Below, in pieces: positions 1 through 8,288 of a stretch of DNA of 12,998 nucleotides. The number at the start of each line of letters is the position of its first letter. Within the stretch, counting starts at the first letter, position 1. The position numbers were made by a program, and so were the translations under genes. The stretch spans positions 1 to 12,998 of the forward strand of contig CAMBPA010000007.1 in the NCBI GenBank assembly GCA_945869355.1, in the 5' to 3' direction. The notes beneath the pieces are model-generated. The model made no database searches. It saw nothing but the letters and a program-made list of their open reading frames with translations, and was not told where the DNA came from. The DNA is from Bordetella parapertussis. Lineage in GTDB: Bacteria; Pseudomonadota; Gammaproteobacteria; Burkholderiales; Burkholderiaceae_B.

Positions 1-775
1 TCAAGCCGAACAGCAGGAAGGCAAAAATACGCTTAAGCGTTTTGACTGGCAGCTTGTGCGCAGCTTTGGCGCCAACGGGTGCCAATAGGATGCTGACGGA
101 TCCCAGTACCAATAGAGCCGGCCAGTAGATATAACCAATCATCTCTGGTGGCAAACCCTCTTTACCCCAGCCGGACCAAACATATCCGATTGTGTTGGCC
201 AGTGCGATCGGGAAACCAAGCGCTGCGGACGTTCCAACAGCCTGGTGCAACGGCACGTTGCACCAAAGCATAAACGGCACAGAAATGAAACCACCGCCTG
301 CACCCACGAGCCCTGAGACGAATCCGATCGTGCCACCGGCCGCAACCGCCCCTCCTTTCCCAGGCATCTGCCTCGCGGCCTTCGGTATTTTGTCGCGCAG
401 CATCTGCAGTGCTGAATAGCCAACAAAGATCGCAAAAAACAGCGCGAGCCAGCCGGTTTTAAGTGCCGCAAAAATCGCCCCGCCCGATATCAGTCCGCCA
501 ACAAGAATGCCCGGCGTTAAGGCCCATACGAGGTCCCACCGCACAGCGCCTTTGCTGTTGTGCGCACGCACGCTGGACACCGACGTAAACAAAATTGACG
601 CCATCGAGGTTGCGATGGCGGTGTGCACAATCAGCTCGGGTGAGAGCTTTTGCCAAGTCAGTAGCAAGGTTAAAAACGGAACCAGCAGCATCCCGCCGCC
701 AATTCCCAACAAGCCGGCGGCAAAGCCCGTAACACAGCCTAGAATGAGAAGTGCGACAATAAATAGTGGGTCCAT
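1..775 (-). CDS. TauE/SafE (TSUP) family membrane transporter, 3' end cut by window edge
   Basis: The ATG is at 775 and 258 codons are readable before the window ends, so only a short C-terminus is missing if the protein has the usual length of about 260-270 residues. It is very hydrophobic and shows the internal duplication of this family: GLLGIGGGMLLVP at residues 21-33 and GLVGAGGGFISVP at 155-167, each followed by a small-residue segment (HTAIATS at 51-57, AVGTSAA at 179-185). Family members are inner-membrane exporters or importers of sulfite, sulfoacetate and other small organosulfur or carboxylate anions. The substrate cannot be read from sequence. It diverges from the XdhC-family gene, and a TSUP protein beside XdhC is a pairing I believe recurs in proteobacteria (from memory). 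No clear ribosome binding site precedes the ATG. Family assignment is secure; the specific function is unknown. Confidence 0.93.
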   Translation of the reverse strand, partial: MDPLFIVALLILGCVTGFAAGLLGIGGGMLLVPFLTLLLTWQKLSPELIVHTAIATSMASILFTSVSSVRAHNSKGAVRWDLVWALTPGILVGGLISGGAIFAALKTGWLALFFAIFVGYSALQMLRDKIPKAARQMPGKGGAVAAGGTIGFVSGLVGAGGGFISVPFMLWCNVPLHQAVGTSAALGFPIALANTIGYVWSGWGKEGLPPEMIGYIYWPALLVLGSVSILLAPVGAKAAHKLPVKTLKRIFAFLLFGL

Positions 776-808
776 GGGGCTGGTCTTTGTCTCGACGCTA
801 AAAGTGGC

Positions 809-820
809 TCAGTATACTGA
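809..820. promoter_or_regulatory. 12-bp perfect palindrome in divergent TauE/xdhC promoter region
   Basis: TCAGTATACTGA is a perfect palindrome in the 116-bp region between the divergent starts at 775 and 892. Its core contains TATACT, a -10-like hexamer readable on both strands. No good -35 box at 16-18 bp is visible on either strand. It could be an operator for a dimeric regulator controlling both genes, or a shared -10 region. No regulator gene lies next to it. The role is inferred. Confidence 0.4.
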
Positions 821-891
821 CAGGATCTCTATTGTGCCGGCCCTCTTCTCTTCCTTATTGCGCCAACCTCTTCTTCTAACAAATACTCAGC

Positions 892-1878
892 ATGAACTCT
901 CTCGATACTGAAGTTTTGCAACTCGCCTTGGCATGGCTGCGCGAAGGGCACGCCGTGCACCTCGCGACAGTCGTACAAACATGGGGTTCAGCGCCTCGGC
1001 AGGCGGGTGCCATGTTGGCCGTGCGCAAAGATGGCCGCGTTGTAGGTTCAGTGTCTGGGGGATGTATCGAAGATGACCTGATTGCTCGCGCGCAAGCAGG
1101 TCAATTGCCGTCCAAGCCTGAATGGGCACGCTATGGCGTGTCTCAAGAGGAAGCCGCACGGTTTGGTCTGCCTTGTGGCGGCACCTTACGCCTGGTCATC
1201 GAGCCTTTATTGCTCGAAGACTGGATCGATCGCGTGGTCGAGGTGACGCAGACACAGCAGCTCATTGGTCGCTGGCTTGATCTGACGACCGGCATGTCCA
1301 CCCTCACCAGCACTCGCCCTGGGCAACTCACTGAAGTCAAAGAAGAGGGTTGTCATTTCGTCTATGGTCCGCATTGGCGCCTGTTGATTATTGGCGCAAA
1401 TCAGACCGCGCAGGCGCTCGCCCAAATCGCAACCATGCTGGAATTTCAAGTGATCGTCTGCGATCCGCGCGAGGAATTTACAGCCGACTGGAACATGCCC
1501 GGCGTATCTCTGCAAGCTGGCATGCCAGACGATGCCGTACTAGCGATACAAACCGATGCGCGCACCGCGATCGTCGCCATCACGCACGATCCCAAGCTAG
1601 ACGACATGGCGCTACTTGAAGCGCTTAAATCCAAAGCATTTTATGTAGGTGCGCTCGGCTCGTCCCGCAATCAGACCAAACGTCGTCAACGCTTATTAGA
1701 CTTTGACTTGACCGAGGAGGATATTGCTCGTCTGCACGGCCCGGTCGGTCTGCAAATTGGCAGCCGCACCCCTGCGGAGATTGCAATCGCGGTGGGGGCA
1801 CAATTGGTTCAGGTAAGACGCACCCTTGAGGATGAGCGCGTAGCGGGACTCACCCACCCGCCTAAACGGCCTGGCTAA
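892..1878 (+). CDS. XdhC/CoxI family protein (molybdoenzyme maturation)
   Basis: The product has 328 residues, about the usual length for XdhC. XdhC proteins bind molybdenum cofactor and promote its sulfuration and insertion into xanthine dehydrogenase-type enzymes; relatives serve other molybdoenzymes. The N-terminal XdhC/CoxI domain shows WGSAPRQAGAMLAV (31-44), GSVSGGCIEDDL (52-63) and LPCGGT (93-98, with the conserved C95). A Rossmann-type C-terminal domain starts near residue 164 (LLIIGANQTAQALA) and ends with ITHDPKLDDMAL (230-241), YVGALGSSRN (251-260) and GLQIGSRTPAEIA (286-298). The nucleotide-binding loop reads GANQTA instead of the expected GxGxxA. No xdhAB, coxLMS or other molybdoenzyme genes are in the window, so the client is unknown. 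The ATG at 892 lacks a strong ribosome binding site but gives a full-length N-terminal domain. Confidence 0.9.
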   Translation: MNSLDTEVLQLALAWLREGHAVHLATVVQTWGSAPRQAGAMLAVRKDGRVVGSVSGGCIEDDLIARAQAGQLPSKPEWARYGVSQEEAARFGLPCGGTLRLVIEPLLLEDWIDRVVEVTQTQQLIGRWLDLTTGMSTLTSTRPGQLTEVKEEGCHFVYGPHWRLLIIGANQTAQALAQIATMLEFQVIVCDPREEFTADWNMPGVSLQAGMPDDAVLAIQTDARTAIVAITHDPKLDDMALLEALKSKAFYVGALGSSRNQTKRRQRLLDFDLTEEDIARLHGPVGLQIGSRTPAEIAIAVGAQLVQVRRTLEDERVAGLTHPPKRPG

Positions 1879-1901
1879 ACTGACGCTGTCGTCGCGCGGC
1901 C

Positions 1902-2597
1902 TTAACTGCCACGCTTGCGTGCCTCGATACCCAGCTGTTTAAGCTTGCGATACAGGTGCGTGCGCTCTAACCCTGTCTTATCTGACACCCGGGTCATGCT
2001 GTGGTTTTCACGCGCGAGATGGTATTCAAAATAGACTCGCTCAAAAGCATCGCGAGCCTCCCGTAGTGGTAACTCAAGCGAAATGTCTCCCAACAAACTG
2101 GGGTCAGTCACAGGGGCCACGACCTCTTGCAGGGCAGGAGCCACCACTTCAGCAACCTCTGGGGCAGCCGGTACCGCGGCGGGAGGAGCGGCAGGCACGA
2201 ACGCACCACTCGCTGACTTCACAACAGGCAAGCGACCGCGCGCCAAACCAGTAGAAATCGTCTTGAGCAAACGCTGTAGCGTAATGGGTTTTTCTAGGAA
2301 ATCAATGGCACCAATGCGCGTGGCCTCAACCGCGGTATCAATCGTCGCGTGACCACTCATCATGATGACCGGCATATCGAGCAAGCCTTGCGAGCCCCAC
2401 TCTTTGAGCAGCGTCACGCCATCCGTATCCGGCATCCAAATATCCAATAGCACCAAGTCTGGCCGCATGCGCAGCCGAGCAGCGCGCGCTTGTGCCGCGT
2501 TCTCGGCAAGCTCGATCGTATGCCCCTCGTCGTAGAGGATTTCGAAAAGTAATTCACGAATTCCGACTTCATCGTCGACAACTAAAATTCTTGCCAT
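1902..2597 (-). CDS. ntrX: NtrX-like response regulator lacking the AAA+ domain
   Basis: A 231-residue response regulator. The receiver domain (about 1-120) has acidic residues D8/D9, the phosphoacceptor D52 in LLDIWMPDTDG, S81 in MMSGHA and K103 in EKP. Residues 122-172 form a low-complexity linker rich in Ala, Pro and Val. The C-terminus (about 176-226) is a Fis-type helix-turn-helix ending HLYRKLKQLGI. Canonical NtrX is roughly twice as long, with a sigma-54-interacting AAA+ ATPase domain (GAFTGA, Walker motifs) between these parts. Here that domain is absent and the frame is intact. The protein can therefore bind DNA but should not activate sigma-54 polymerase the usual way. It is the last gene of the rsmB-DUF4390-ntrY cluster, 41 bp after ntrY. 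A ribosome binding site AGGTGA lies about 11 bases before the ATG and supports this start. The NtrX name rests on pairing with ntrY and the receiver/HTH architecture. Confidence 0.85.
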   Translation of the reverse strand: MARILVVDDEVGIRELLFEILYDEGHTIELAENAAQARAARLRMRPDLVLLDIWMPDTDGVTLLKEWGSQGLLDMPVIMMSGHATIDTAVEATRIGAIDFLEKPITLQRLLKTISTGLARGRLPVVKSASGAFVPAAPPAAVPAAPEVAEVVAPALQEVVAPVTDPSLLGDISLELPLREARDAFERVYFEYHLARENHSMTRVSDKTGLERTHLYRKLKQLGIEARKRGS

Positions 2598-2638
2598 ATA
2601 TTTCTTATCACCTGTTGCGCACGTGCATTATCGTCATC

Positions 2639-4918
2639 TTACGACTTTCCGTCCACCATGGAGGCGATCTTGGTCAATAAAATTGAAACGCGGGCCCCGC
2701 CTTCCTTGCGGTTCGAAATATCAATCCGCCCCTGATGCTCCTCTACAATCTTACGAACAATCGCCAATCCGAGGCCAGTACCTTGCGCTTTAGTGGTGAT
2801 ATAGGGCTCGAAAGCCCGCTGTAAGATTTGTGCGCTGAAACCCGGGCCATTGTCGTTGACGGTGAAGCGCATACCAGACTGTTCTAGGCCTTCGCTAGCT
2901 GCGGAATCAACCCGCTGCGTTATGACCTCAATAGTTCCAGACTCTGGCTGGTCTACCAACGCGTCGCGGGCATTGGCCAGCAAATTATGTACAACCTGAC
3001 GCAGTTGCGTGGGGTCGCCGAGCACCCAAGGCAAGTCCGGCTCAAGCGACACGTTGAGGTGCCAGGCGTGGTGCGCATCGCGAACCATCCCTTCCACCGG
3101 GTCCCAACCATACAGCCCTAGCACCTCATCGACCAGCGCATTGAAATCCAATGCCGCCATCACGACCGCCGGCTTACGCGCGTACTCTTTGAAGTCATCC
3201 ACCATGTGTTTGAGCGAGGTCACTTGATTGACGATCGTATTAGTTGCTCGCTCTAAAAGCTGTGCGTCCGCGGGCTCGAGCTTATGAGCAAGCTTCATCG
3301 CTAGGCGCTCAGCCGAAAGCTGGATGGGCGTCAACGGGTTCTTAATCTCGTGCGCCAGGCGACGCGCCACTTCCGCCCACGCCACACTGCGGCTCGCCGA
3401 GATGACATCGCTGATATCATCAAAAACGACCATATAGCCGTTATCACTGCCATCGACCCGCAAGTGTGTCCCACGCGCCAACAGTGTCAATGTGTAGAGT
3501 TCCGAGGCAACCCTCGCATCCTCCAGGGTGATTTCGAACTGCTCCTGCCAGTGCGAGCGCTCTGAACCCACAGCAGAATGCTCAGCGAACGCCTGTCTGA
3601 TTCTGCGCGCAAAGTCGAGCATCCCGTCGACTGTCTCGAGCGGCCGCCCGGGTGCCGAGCGCAGATCAACCTTCAGGATCATTTGCGCGCCATGGTTGAA
3701 CGTCGTCAGCCGGAACTGCTCATCAAAAACTAGCACGCCTGCCGAGAGATTGGAAAGTACGCTTTCCAGGTAGACGTTTGAACGTTCGAGTTGCGTACGG
3801 TTGGTTTCGACCATCCGCCGGGCCTCTCCCAGCTGTCGCGTCATCGCGTTGAAAGATCGCGTTAACTGCCCGACCTCGTCCTTGGAGGGCGGCTCAGGCA
3901 AGGGGCGAAAATCTCCGACACTCACCGCCTGCGTGCCCGCAGCCAGAGCCAGCAGGGGGCTGACCAGTTTTTTAGACAAATACAAGGCGATTGCAATCGC
4001 CGCGAACACCGCTAACAGCAGCGCGAGGGTTAGCGTGACTCCGAAAAGATTACGCAAGCTCTGGCGAGAGAGCGCAAGCTCTTGATAATCACGATTACCT
4101 TTTTGTACTTCACTCGCATTACGCGCGATGATTTCAGACACGGGCTGCACCAATTGCAACCACCGGGTTTCGCCTGCCACGCCTAGTGCAGCGTCTAAGC
4201 GCTCGGGGGCAGCCAGCGGGACAATGACGCGCAATTGCAGCCCCGTTTGGGTCAAGGCAGCCGCAAGATCATCACTGTCGGCCGCAGAATATCCACGCGA
4301 TACTCGCAACTGATTCATCACGCTTTGCGGCGGCAAAGTCGGCGTTAACGAACCGAGTTTATCGGTAGAAAAGGCAATGAGTCGGCCCGCACCGCTGAAC
4401 ACCAGCGCATCGATTGCGGTGTTCGTCTCGCGCAAGAGTGTGAGGGTCGCGGCGATATCTGAATCTGGCGTGTTGTTCAATGCAGGCGCCATCGCGCGTG
4501 CACGCGCTTCAAGTTCTGCGAGCTGGGAGCTCAGCGCCGAGCGAGCCAACGCCAAGCCGGACTCAAGCGCAGTGTCAACACGCACGTTGAACCAGGACTC
4601 AATCGAGCGTGCCATAAACTGAATCGACACACCGTAAATTAAGGCTCCCGGCAAGACACCGATCAAGGCGAATGCAAGTGCGAAACGCGCTGTGAGGCGT
4701 GCGCCAAACTGCCCGCGTCTTAATTGCGCGACAAGACGAATCGTCAGCGCAACAACCCAGATAAATAATGCTAAGGCTAGTGCGCCGTTTAACCAGAGCA
4801 ATAAGTCTTGGTAGCGCGCAACGAGGGAGGCATTGCCAGTGGACCACGCCAGCAATGCGAACAGGCCAAATGCGCTAAACACGCCAACAACAAGTGCCAG
4901 GCGTAAAAGTGTGTTCAT
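2639..4918 (-). CDS. ntrY: NtrY-family membrane sensor histidine kinase
   Basis: The product has 759 residues. Hydrophobic segments near 4-24, 41-62, 79-100 and 291-313 frame a periplasmic sensing region of about 190 residues. A HAMP domain follows (about 312-368, SKKLVSPLLALAAGTQAV), then a PAS-like domain (about 378-505). The dimerization/phosphoacceptor domain has LAHEIKNPLTPIQLSAERLA with H523 as the predicted phosphorylated histidine. The ATPase domain carries the N box NLLANARDAL (645-654), the G1 box NDNGPGF (688-694) and the G2 box TGLGLAIV (714-721). All catalytic motifs are intact. In other proteobacteria NtrYX responds to redox or oxygen state and to nitrogen, and controls respiratory and nitrogen genes. 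Its start overlaps the stop of the DUF4390 gene as ATGA, which implies translational coupling. Its phosphorylation partner should be the response regulator just downstream. Confidence 0.95.
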   Translation of the reverse strand: MNTLLRLALVVGVFSAFGLFALLAWSTGNASLVARYQDLLLWLNGALALALFIWVVALTIRLVAQLRRGQFGARLTARFALAFALIGVLPGALIYGVSIQFMARSIESWFNVRVDTALESGLALARSALSSQLAELEARARAMAPALNNTPDSDIAATLTLLRETNTAIDALVFSGAGRLIAFSTDKLGSLTPTLPPQSVMNQLRVSRGYSAADSDDLAAALTQTGLQLRVIVPLAAPERLDAALGVAGETRWLQLVQPVSEIIARNASEVQKGNRDYQELALSRQSLRNLFGVTLTLALLLAVFAAIAIALYLSKKLVSPLLALAAGTQAVSVGDFRPLPEPPSKDEVGQLTRSFNAMTRQLGEARRMVETNRTQLERSNVYLESVLSNLSAGVLVFDEQFRLTTFNHGAQMILKVDLRSAPGRPLETVDGMLDFARRIRQAFAEHSAVGSERSHWQEQFEITLEDARVASELYTLTLLARGTHLRVDGSDNGYMVVFDDISDVISASRSVAWAEVARRLAHEIKNPLTPIQLSAERLAMKLAHKLEPADAQLLERATNTIVNQVTSLKHMVDDFKEYARKPAVVMAALDFNALVDEVLGLYGWDPVEGMVRDAHHAWHLNVSLEPDLPWVLGDPTQLRQVVHNLLANARDALVDQPESGTIEVITQRVDSAASEGLEQSGMRFTVNDNGPGFSAQILQRAFEPYITTKAQGTGLGLAIVRKIVEEHQGRIDISNRKEGGARVSILLTKIASMVDGKS

Positions 4919-5514
4919 TTCGCGGGCTCCGCCCGTCTGATCGAAAAATCAAACGTGGCCCACGGGCTCGTCATGGACCAGGCGCCCCGATTACGTGCGT
5001 CAAGTTGCAAGGGGCGTGCCATCTGGCTGGTGTCGAGTCGAATGCGTGCCTTGCCCTCATATTTAAAATTGGGCTCAAAGCGATCGACTGGCGCGATAGG
5101 CCAGCCGCGTACCTGTTTAATCACTTGTAATGCATCTTCCTGGGTCGCAGCAGGTAAAAATAAATCTCCTGTGGCGACGCGCCATTGCTGCGTTAGGTTG
5201 TTATAGATCAAGCGTCGACTAAGCGTGGCCTGCACTAGCACTTTGTCAAACCACCACCAGCGCGGCGCGGTGATTTGTACGTCGTAGGTAAAGTAAAGGG
5301 GCACGCCATGCTCTGCGACGTCGAGCACACTGCGGCTCAGGTCGAGCGCCACGTCAAGATCCATCGTGAGCTGACCATCCTGCGGCAGGGGCTCCGTGCG
5401 CAAAATGCGGGCCTCGGACGCCCATGCGACATTCATCCCTACGCAGATCACGCACAAAAGCCATGTCGCCAGTAGGCGCCAGACAAGCATCGTGTGTGTT
5501 GTGCGTAACGTCAT
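4915..5514 (-). CDS. DUF4390 domain-containing exported protein
   Basis: The product has 199 residues. Residues 10-28 are hydrophobic and a signal-peptidase-like AWA|SE junction falls after residue 32, so the mature protein should be periplasmic or surface-associated. The rest looks beta-rich, with WWWFDKVLVQATLSRRLIY (85-103) and repeated aromatic/basic segments typical of DUF4390. No catalytic motif is visible. The gene lies 12 bp after rsmB and overlaps ntrY by 4 bp. This position between rsmB and ntrY is, to my knowledge, conserved in Burkholderiales. Co-translation with ntrY suggests a role near the sensor's periplasmic domain, but that is inference and no function is known. An internal ATG at 5490 (residue 9) is a possible alternative start that still leaves a signal peptide. 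Confidence 0.88.
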   Translation of the reverse strand: MTLRTTHTMLVWRLLATWLLCVICVGMNVAWASEARILRTEPLPQDGQLTMDLDVALDLSRSVLDVAEHGVPLYFTYDVQITAPRWWWFDKVLVQATLSRRLIYNNLTQQWRVATGDLFLPAATQEDALQVIKQVRGWPIAPVDRFEPNFKYEGKARIRLDTSQMARPLQLDARNRGAWSMTSPWATFDFSIRRAEPAK

Positions 5515-5526
5515 CTCATGTAGCGC

Positions 5527-6855
5527 CTAAGTGCGACGCGTAAACAATGCATAAAAGAATCCGTCGTGACCGGCTGGATGCTCGGCATCAGGACGGGACG
5601 GCAACAACTGCCCAGGCGCGGGCAATCGTTGCGCCTGCACATGCCGCTTAGAGAATGATTCTGCCTGCATTTCGCCTTCTTGGGGAAAAATCGAGCAAGT
5701 TGCGAGCAATAATTTGCCGCCCGGTGCAACAACGCTCCAGAGCGCATCAAGGATTTCACGCTGCAATTTAGCGGTTTGCTGCACATCGCTTTCGCGCCGC
5801 AACCAACGAATATCCGGGTGACGACTGACAATGCCTGAGGCGGTGCACGGCAAATCAGCCAAGACCGCATCGAAAGGCTTTCCATCCCACCATAGGTGCG
5901 CGCGTGTGGCGCTTTCTGCAACCAACCTGACTTTCGGGTTCAGTAGCCCAAGCCGCTCTAGATTTTGCTCTACACGCGCCATACGGGCTGGATCCACATC
6001 TAATGCCGTCAATTCAACATCAGCCAACTCAAGCAAATGTGCAGTCTTGCCGCCAGGCGCCGCACAGGCGTCAAGCACTCGCATTCCATCCTGCACCGCA
6101 AGCATTGGCGCAGCGAGCTGTGCGCCGGCATCCTGAACAGACCACCAACCTTGGGCATAGCCGGGCAACGTCGTCACGGGCCGCGGCACATCCAACACGA
6201 TACCCGCCGCACCGAAGGCCGTCGCACCAACCTCTGCCTGAGCAAATGCCTGTAAAACAGCTTCGCGTGAGGACGCCCGGACGTTCACACGTAAGGTCAA
6301 GGGCGGATGCGCGTTGGCTGCGTCCAACAACCGCTCCCACTGCTCGGGATACGCCTTGCGCAACGCATCGACCCACCAGCGCGCATGATTGAAACGAACC
6401 TCTGGTGCATCGGCGGTTTCGGCAAGCACGGTTTGCCGTTCGCGCTGAAAGCGGCGCAGCACAGCATTGACCAAGCCCTTAAACGAAGCCGTAGAGCGCT
6501 GCAGCTGGGTCGCCTGAACCGCCTGATCCACCAAGGTATGGGCCGTGTAGACCGGGGTCCCTGCCTCGGGCGGGCGCTCGCCAGCCCGTATTGCAGTCTC
6601 AAGTAACAGCAAACTCAAGCCGACCAAGGCGTTTAAGGTCGCATTGGGTGGCTCGCGTTCAACCAAGGTGTGACGCAACCCCATGGCTAAGCCCCAGTTA
6701 CGCATCGCAAAAAAACTCAGTGCCTGCGCGGAGGGGCGTATGTTCGAGGGCAGCTCTGCGAGCGCCTCGGTCAAGGACTGACCGGACTCGACACCAGCTA
6801 TTGCATTGGCTGCAGCCAACAAAGAATGGGATAAAGCAGGGGCAACGGTGTTCAT
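5527..6855 (-). CDS. rsmB: 16S rRNA (cytosine-967 C5)-methyltransferase RsmB
   Basis: The product has 442 residues from the ATG at 6855 (E. coli RsmB is 429). It methylates C967 (E. coli numbering) of 16S rRNA using S-adenosylmethionine. The N-terminal NusB-like RNA-binding domain covers about 1-145 ([23 protein letters not shown]). The catalytic domain shows the SAM motif [10 protein letters not shown] (262-271), [10 protein letters not shown] (283-292), DLPC with C337, and [13 protein letters not shown] with the predicted nucleophile C387. All are intact. An in-frame GTG at 6900 would add 15 residues unlike the family and reach into the rimO leader, so I prefer 6855. No Shine-Dalgarno sequence is seen before either start. 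A TACAAT box lies only 6 bases upstream of the ATG. It is the first gene of the cluster running into DUF4390, ntrY and ntrX. Confidence 0.95.
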   Translation of the reverse strand: MNTVAPALSHSLLAAANAIAGVESGQSLTEALAELPSNIRPSAQALSFFAMRNWGLAMGLRHTLVEREPPNATLNALVGLSLLLLETAIRAGERPPEAGTPVYTAHTLVDQAVQATQLQRSTASFKGLVNAVLRRFQRERQTVLAETADAPEVRFNHARWWVDALRKAYPEQWERLLDAANAHPPLTLRVNVRASSREAVLQAFAQAEVGATAFGAAGIVLDVPRPVTTLPGYAQGWWSVQDAGAQLAAPMLAVQDGMRVLDACAAPGGKTAHLLELADVELTALDVDPARMARVEQNLERLGLLNPKVRLVAESATRAHLWWDGKPFDAVLADLPCTASGIVSRHPDIRWLRRESDVQQTAKLQREILDALWSVVAPGGKLLLATCSIFPQEGEMQAESFSKRHVQAQRLPAPGQLLPSRPDAEHPAGHDGFFYALFTRRT

Positions 6856-6954
6856 AGTTGGATTGTAGGGGCTTTGCGCGCTGCTGCGGGCGTGCCGCAC
6901 AAGGTAAAATCCACCTCTCTCTTACGCGGGCATTGGCCCGTCAGGCGGCACATC
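6856..6954. promoter_or_regulatory. Divergent promoter region rsmB / rimO
   Basis: This 99-bp region holds start signals for both genes. On the minus strand TACAAT (6862-6867) sits 6 bases before the rsmB ATG, which would put the transcript start at or next to the start codon. On the plus strand TAAAAT (6905-6910) sits 44 bases before the rimO ATG. Neither has a recognisable -35 box at 16-18 bp. The rimO leader contains a small hairpin, CGGGC-ATTG-GCCCG at 6927-6940, and an AGGCGG sequence 7 bases before its ATG that may be the ribosome binding site. The -10 boxes are sequence matches; their use is inferred. Confidence 0.45.
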
Positions 6955-8271
6955 ATGTCATCCCCAAAAGTCGGTTTTGTCAGTCTTGGCTGTCCCAAGG
7001 CACTCGTAGATTCTGAGCGCATCCTCACACAATTGCGCACCGAGGGCTACCAAATTGTTCCTGACTACGACAACGCGGACGTCGTCGTCGTCAACACCTG
7101 CGGCTTTATCGATAGCGCAAAAGCCGAATCTCTTGAGGCTATTGGCGAGGCGATTGCCGAAAATGGTCGCGTAATCGTCACAGGCTGTATGGGTGTGGAA
7201 GAGTCCGTCATACGCGCAGCGCATCCAAGCGTGCTGGCTGTCACCGGTCCACAGCAGTACGAGCAAGTGGTGCGTGCGGTCCACGCCGCGGCGCCTCCGA
7301 GCACCACACACGACCCGTTCACAGACCTCGTTCCCCCACAGGGCATCAAGCTCACGCCACGCCACTACGCCTATCTGAAAATATCCGAAGGCTGTAACCA
7401 TCGCTGCAGTTTTTGCATCATTCCTTCCATGCGTGGTGACCTCGTTAGTCGGCCTGTCGGTGATGTGCTTGATGAAGCGCAGCGACTCGCACGAGCGGGC
7501 GTTAAAGAGTTGCTCGTGATTTCACAAGACACCAGTGCGTATGGTGTTGACGTCAAATACAGAAGCGGCTTCTGGAATGGCCGGCCAGTTAAAACCCGCA
7601 TGACCGAGCTCTGTTCAGCGCTATCCGAATTAGACATCTGGGTCAGGCTGCATTACGTCTATCCTTACCCGAGCGTCGATGAAGTCATCCCGCTCATGGC
7701 GCAAGGCAAGATCCTCCCTTACTTGGATATTCCCTTTCAACACGCCAGCCCACGTATCCTAAAAGCAATGAAGCGCCCCGCCTTCGAAGACAAAACACTG
7801 GCACGCATTCACCGCTGGAGGCAAGAGTGCCCAGATCTTACGTTGCGCTCGACCTTCATTGTTGGCTTTCCAGGCGAAACCGAGAGCGAATTCCAATATT
7901 TGCTCGACTGGATGTCGCAAGCGCAACTCGATCGCGTGGGTTGTTTTCAATACTCCCCCGTCAAAGGTGCGTCGGCGAATGCGTTAGCGGATCCCGTGCC
8001 TGACGAGGTCAAGCAAGAGCGCTGGGATCGGTTTATGGCGCATCAACAAGCCATTTCGACCGAACGACTTGCCGCGCGCGTCGGCAAGGAAATTGAGGTG
8101 CTCATCGACGAGGTCGACGAAGACGGCGCCATCGGTCGCTCCAGTGCGGATGCGCCCGAAATCGACGGCTGTGTCTACGTTGACAGTCAGACAACGCTCA
8201 AACCTGGCGACAAAGTACGCGTGCGCGTGACCGACTCGGATGAGTACGATCTCTGGGCCGAGCACCTTTAG
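6955..8271 (+). CDS. rimO: Ribosomal protein S12 methylthiotransferase RimO
   Basis: The product has 438 residues from ATG 6955 (E. coli RimO is 441). It is a radical-SAM enzyme with two 4Fe-4S clusters that adds a methylthio group to an aspartate of ribosomal protein S12. The N-terminal MTTase domain has cluster cysteines C13 ([11 protein letters not shown]), C49 (NTCGFI) and C78 (TGCMG). [10 protein letters not shown] and NTCGFI distinguish RimO from the tRNA enzyme MiaB. The radical-SAM motif CNHRCSFC has C147, C151 and C154. [17 protein letters not shown] (259-275) and FIVGFPGET (301-309) are also typical. A TRAM domain occupies about 371-438. An upstream in-frame start at 6874 would add 27 residues, overlap the promoter and leave the family length, so 6955 is chosen. 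It is followed 17 bp later by fmt and is probably cotranscribed with it. Confidence 0.97.
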   Translation: MSSPKVGFVSLGCPKALVDSERILTQLRTEGYQIVPDYDNADVVVVNTCGFIDSAKAESLEAIGEAIAENGRVIVTGCMGVEESVIRAAHPSVLAVTGPQQYEQVVRAVHAAAPPSTTHDPFTDLVPPQGIKLTPRHYAYLKISEGCNHRCSFCIIPSMRGDLVSRPVGDVLDEAQRLARAGVKELLVISQDTSAYGVDVKYRSGFWNGRPVKTRMTELCSALSELDIWVRLHYVYPYPSVDEVIPLMAQGKILPYLDIPFQHASPRILKAMKRPAFEDKTLARIHRWRQECPDLTLRSTFIVGFPGETESEFQYLLDWMSQAQLDRVGCFQYSPVKGASANALADPVPDEVKQERWDRFMAHQQAISTERLAARVGKEIEVLIDEVDEDGAIGRSSADAPEIDGCVYVDSQTTLKPGDKVRVRVTDSDEYDLWAEHL

Positions 8272-8288
8272 CCGCAACATTTCAGCAC

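Noticed and set aside
6003..6392. Open frame of 129 codons on the plus strand inside rsmB
   Set aside because: It is antisense to conserved RsmB coding sequence, is Arg/Pro/His-rich without family features, and looks like a GC-codon shadow.
6856..6900. GTG-initiated 15-residue extension of RsmB
   Set aside because: It is unlike known RsmB N-termini, and the ATG at 6855 gives a normal-length protein that stays clear of the rimO leader.
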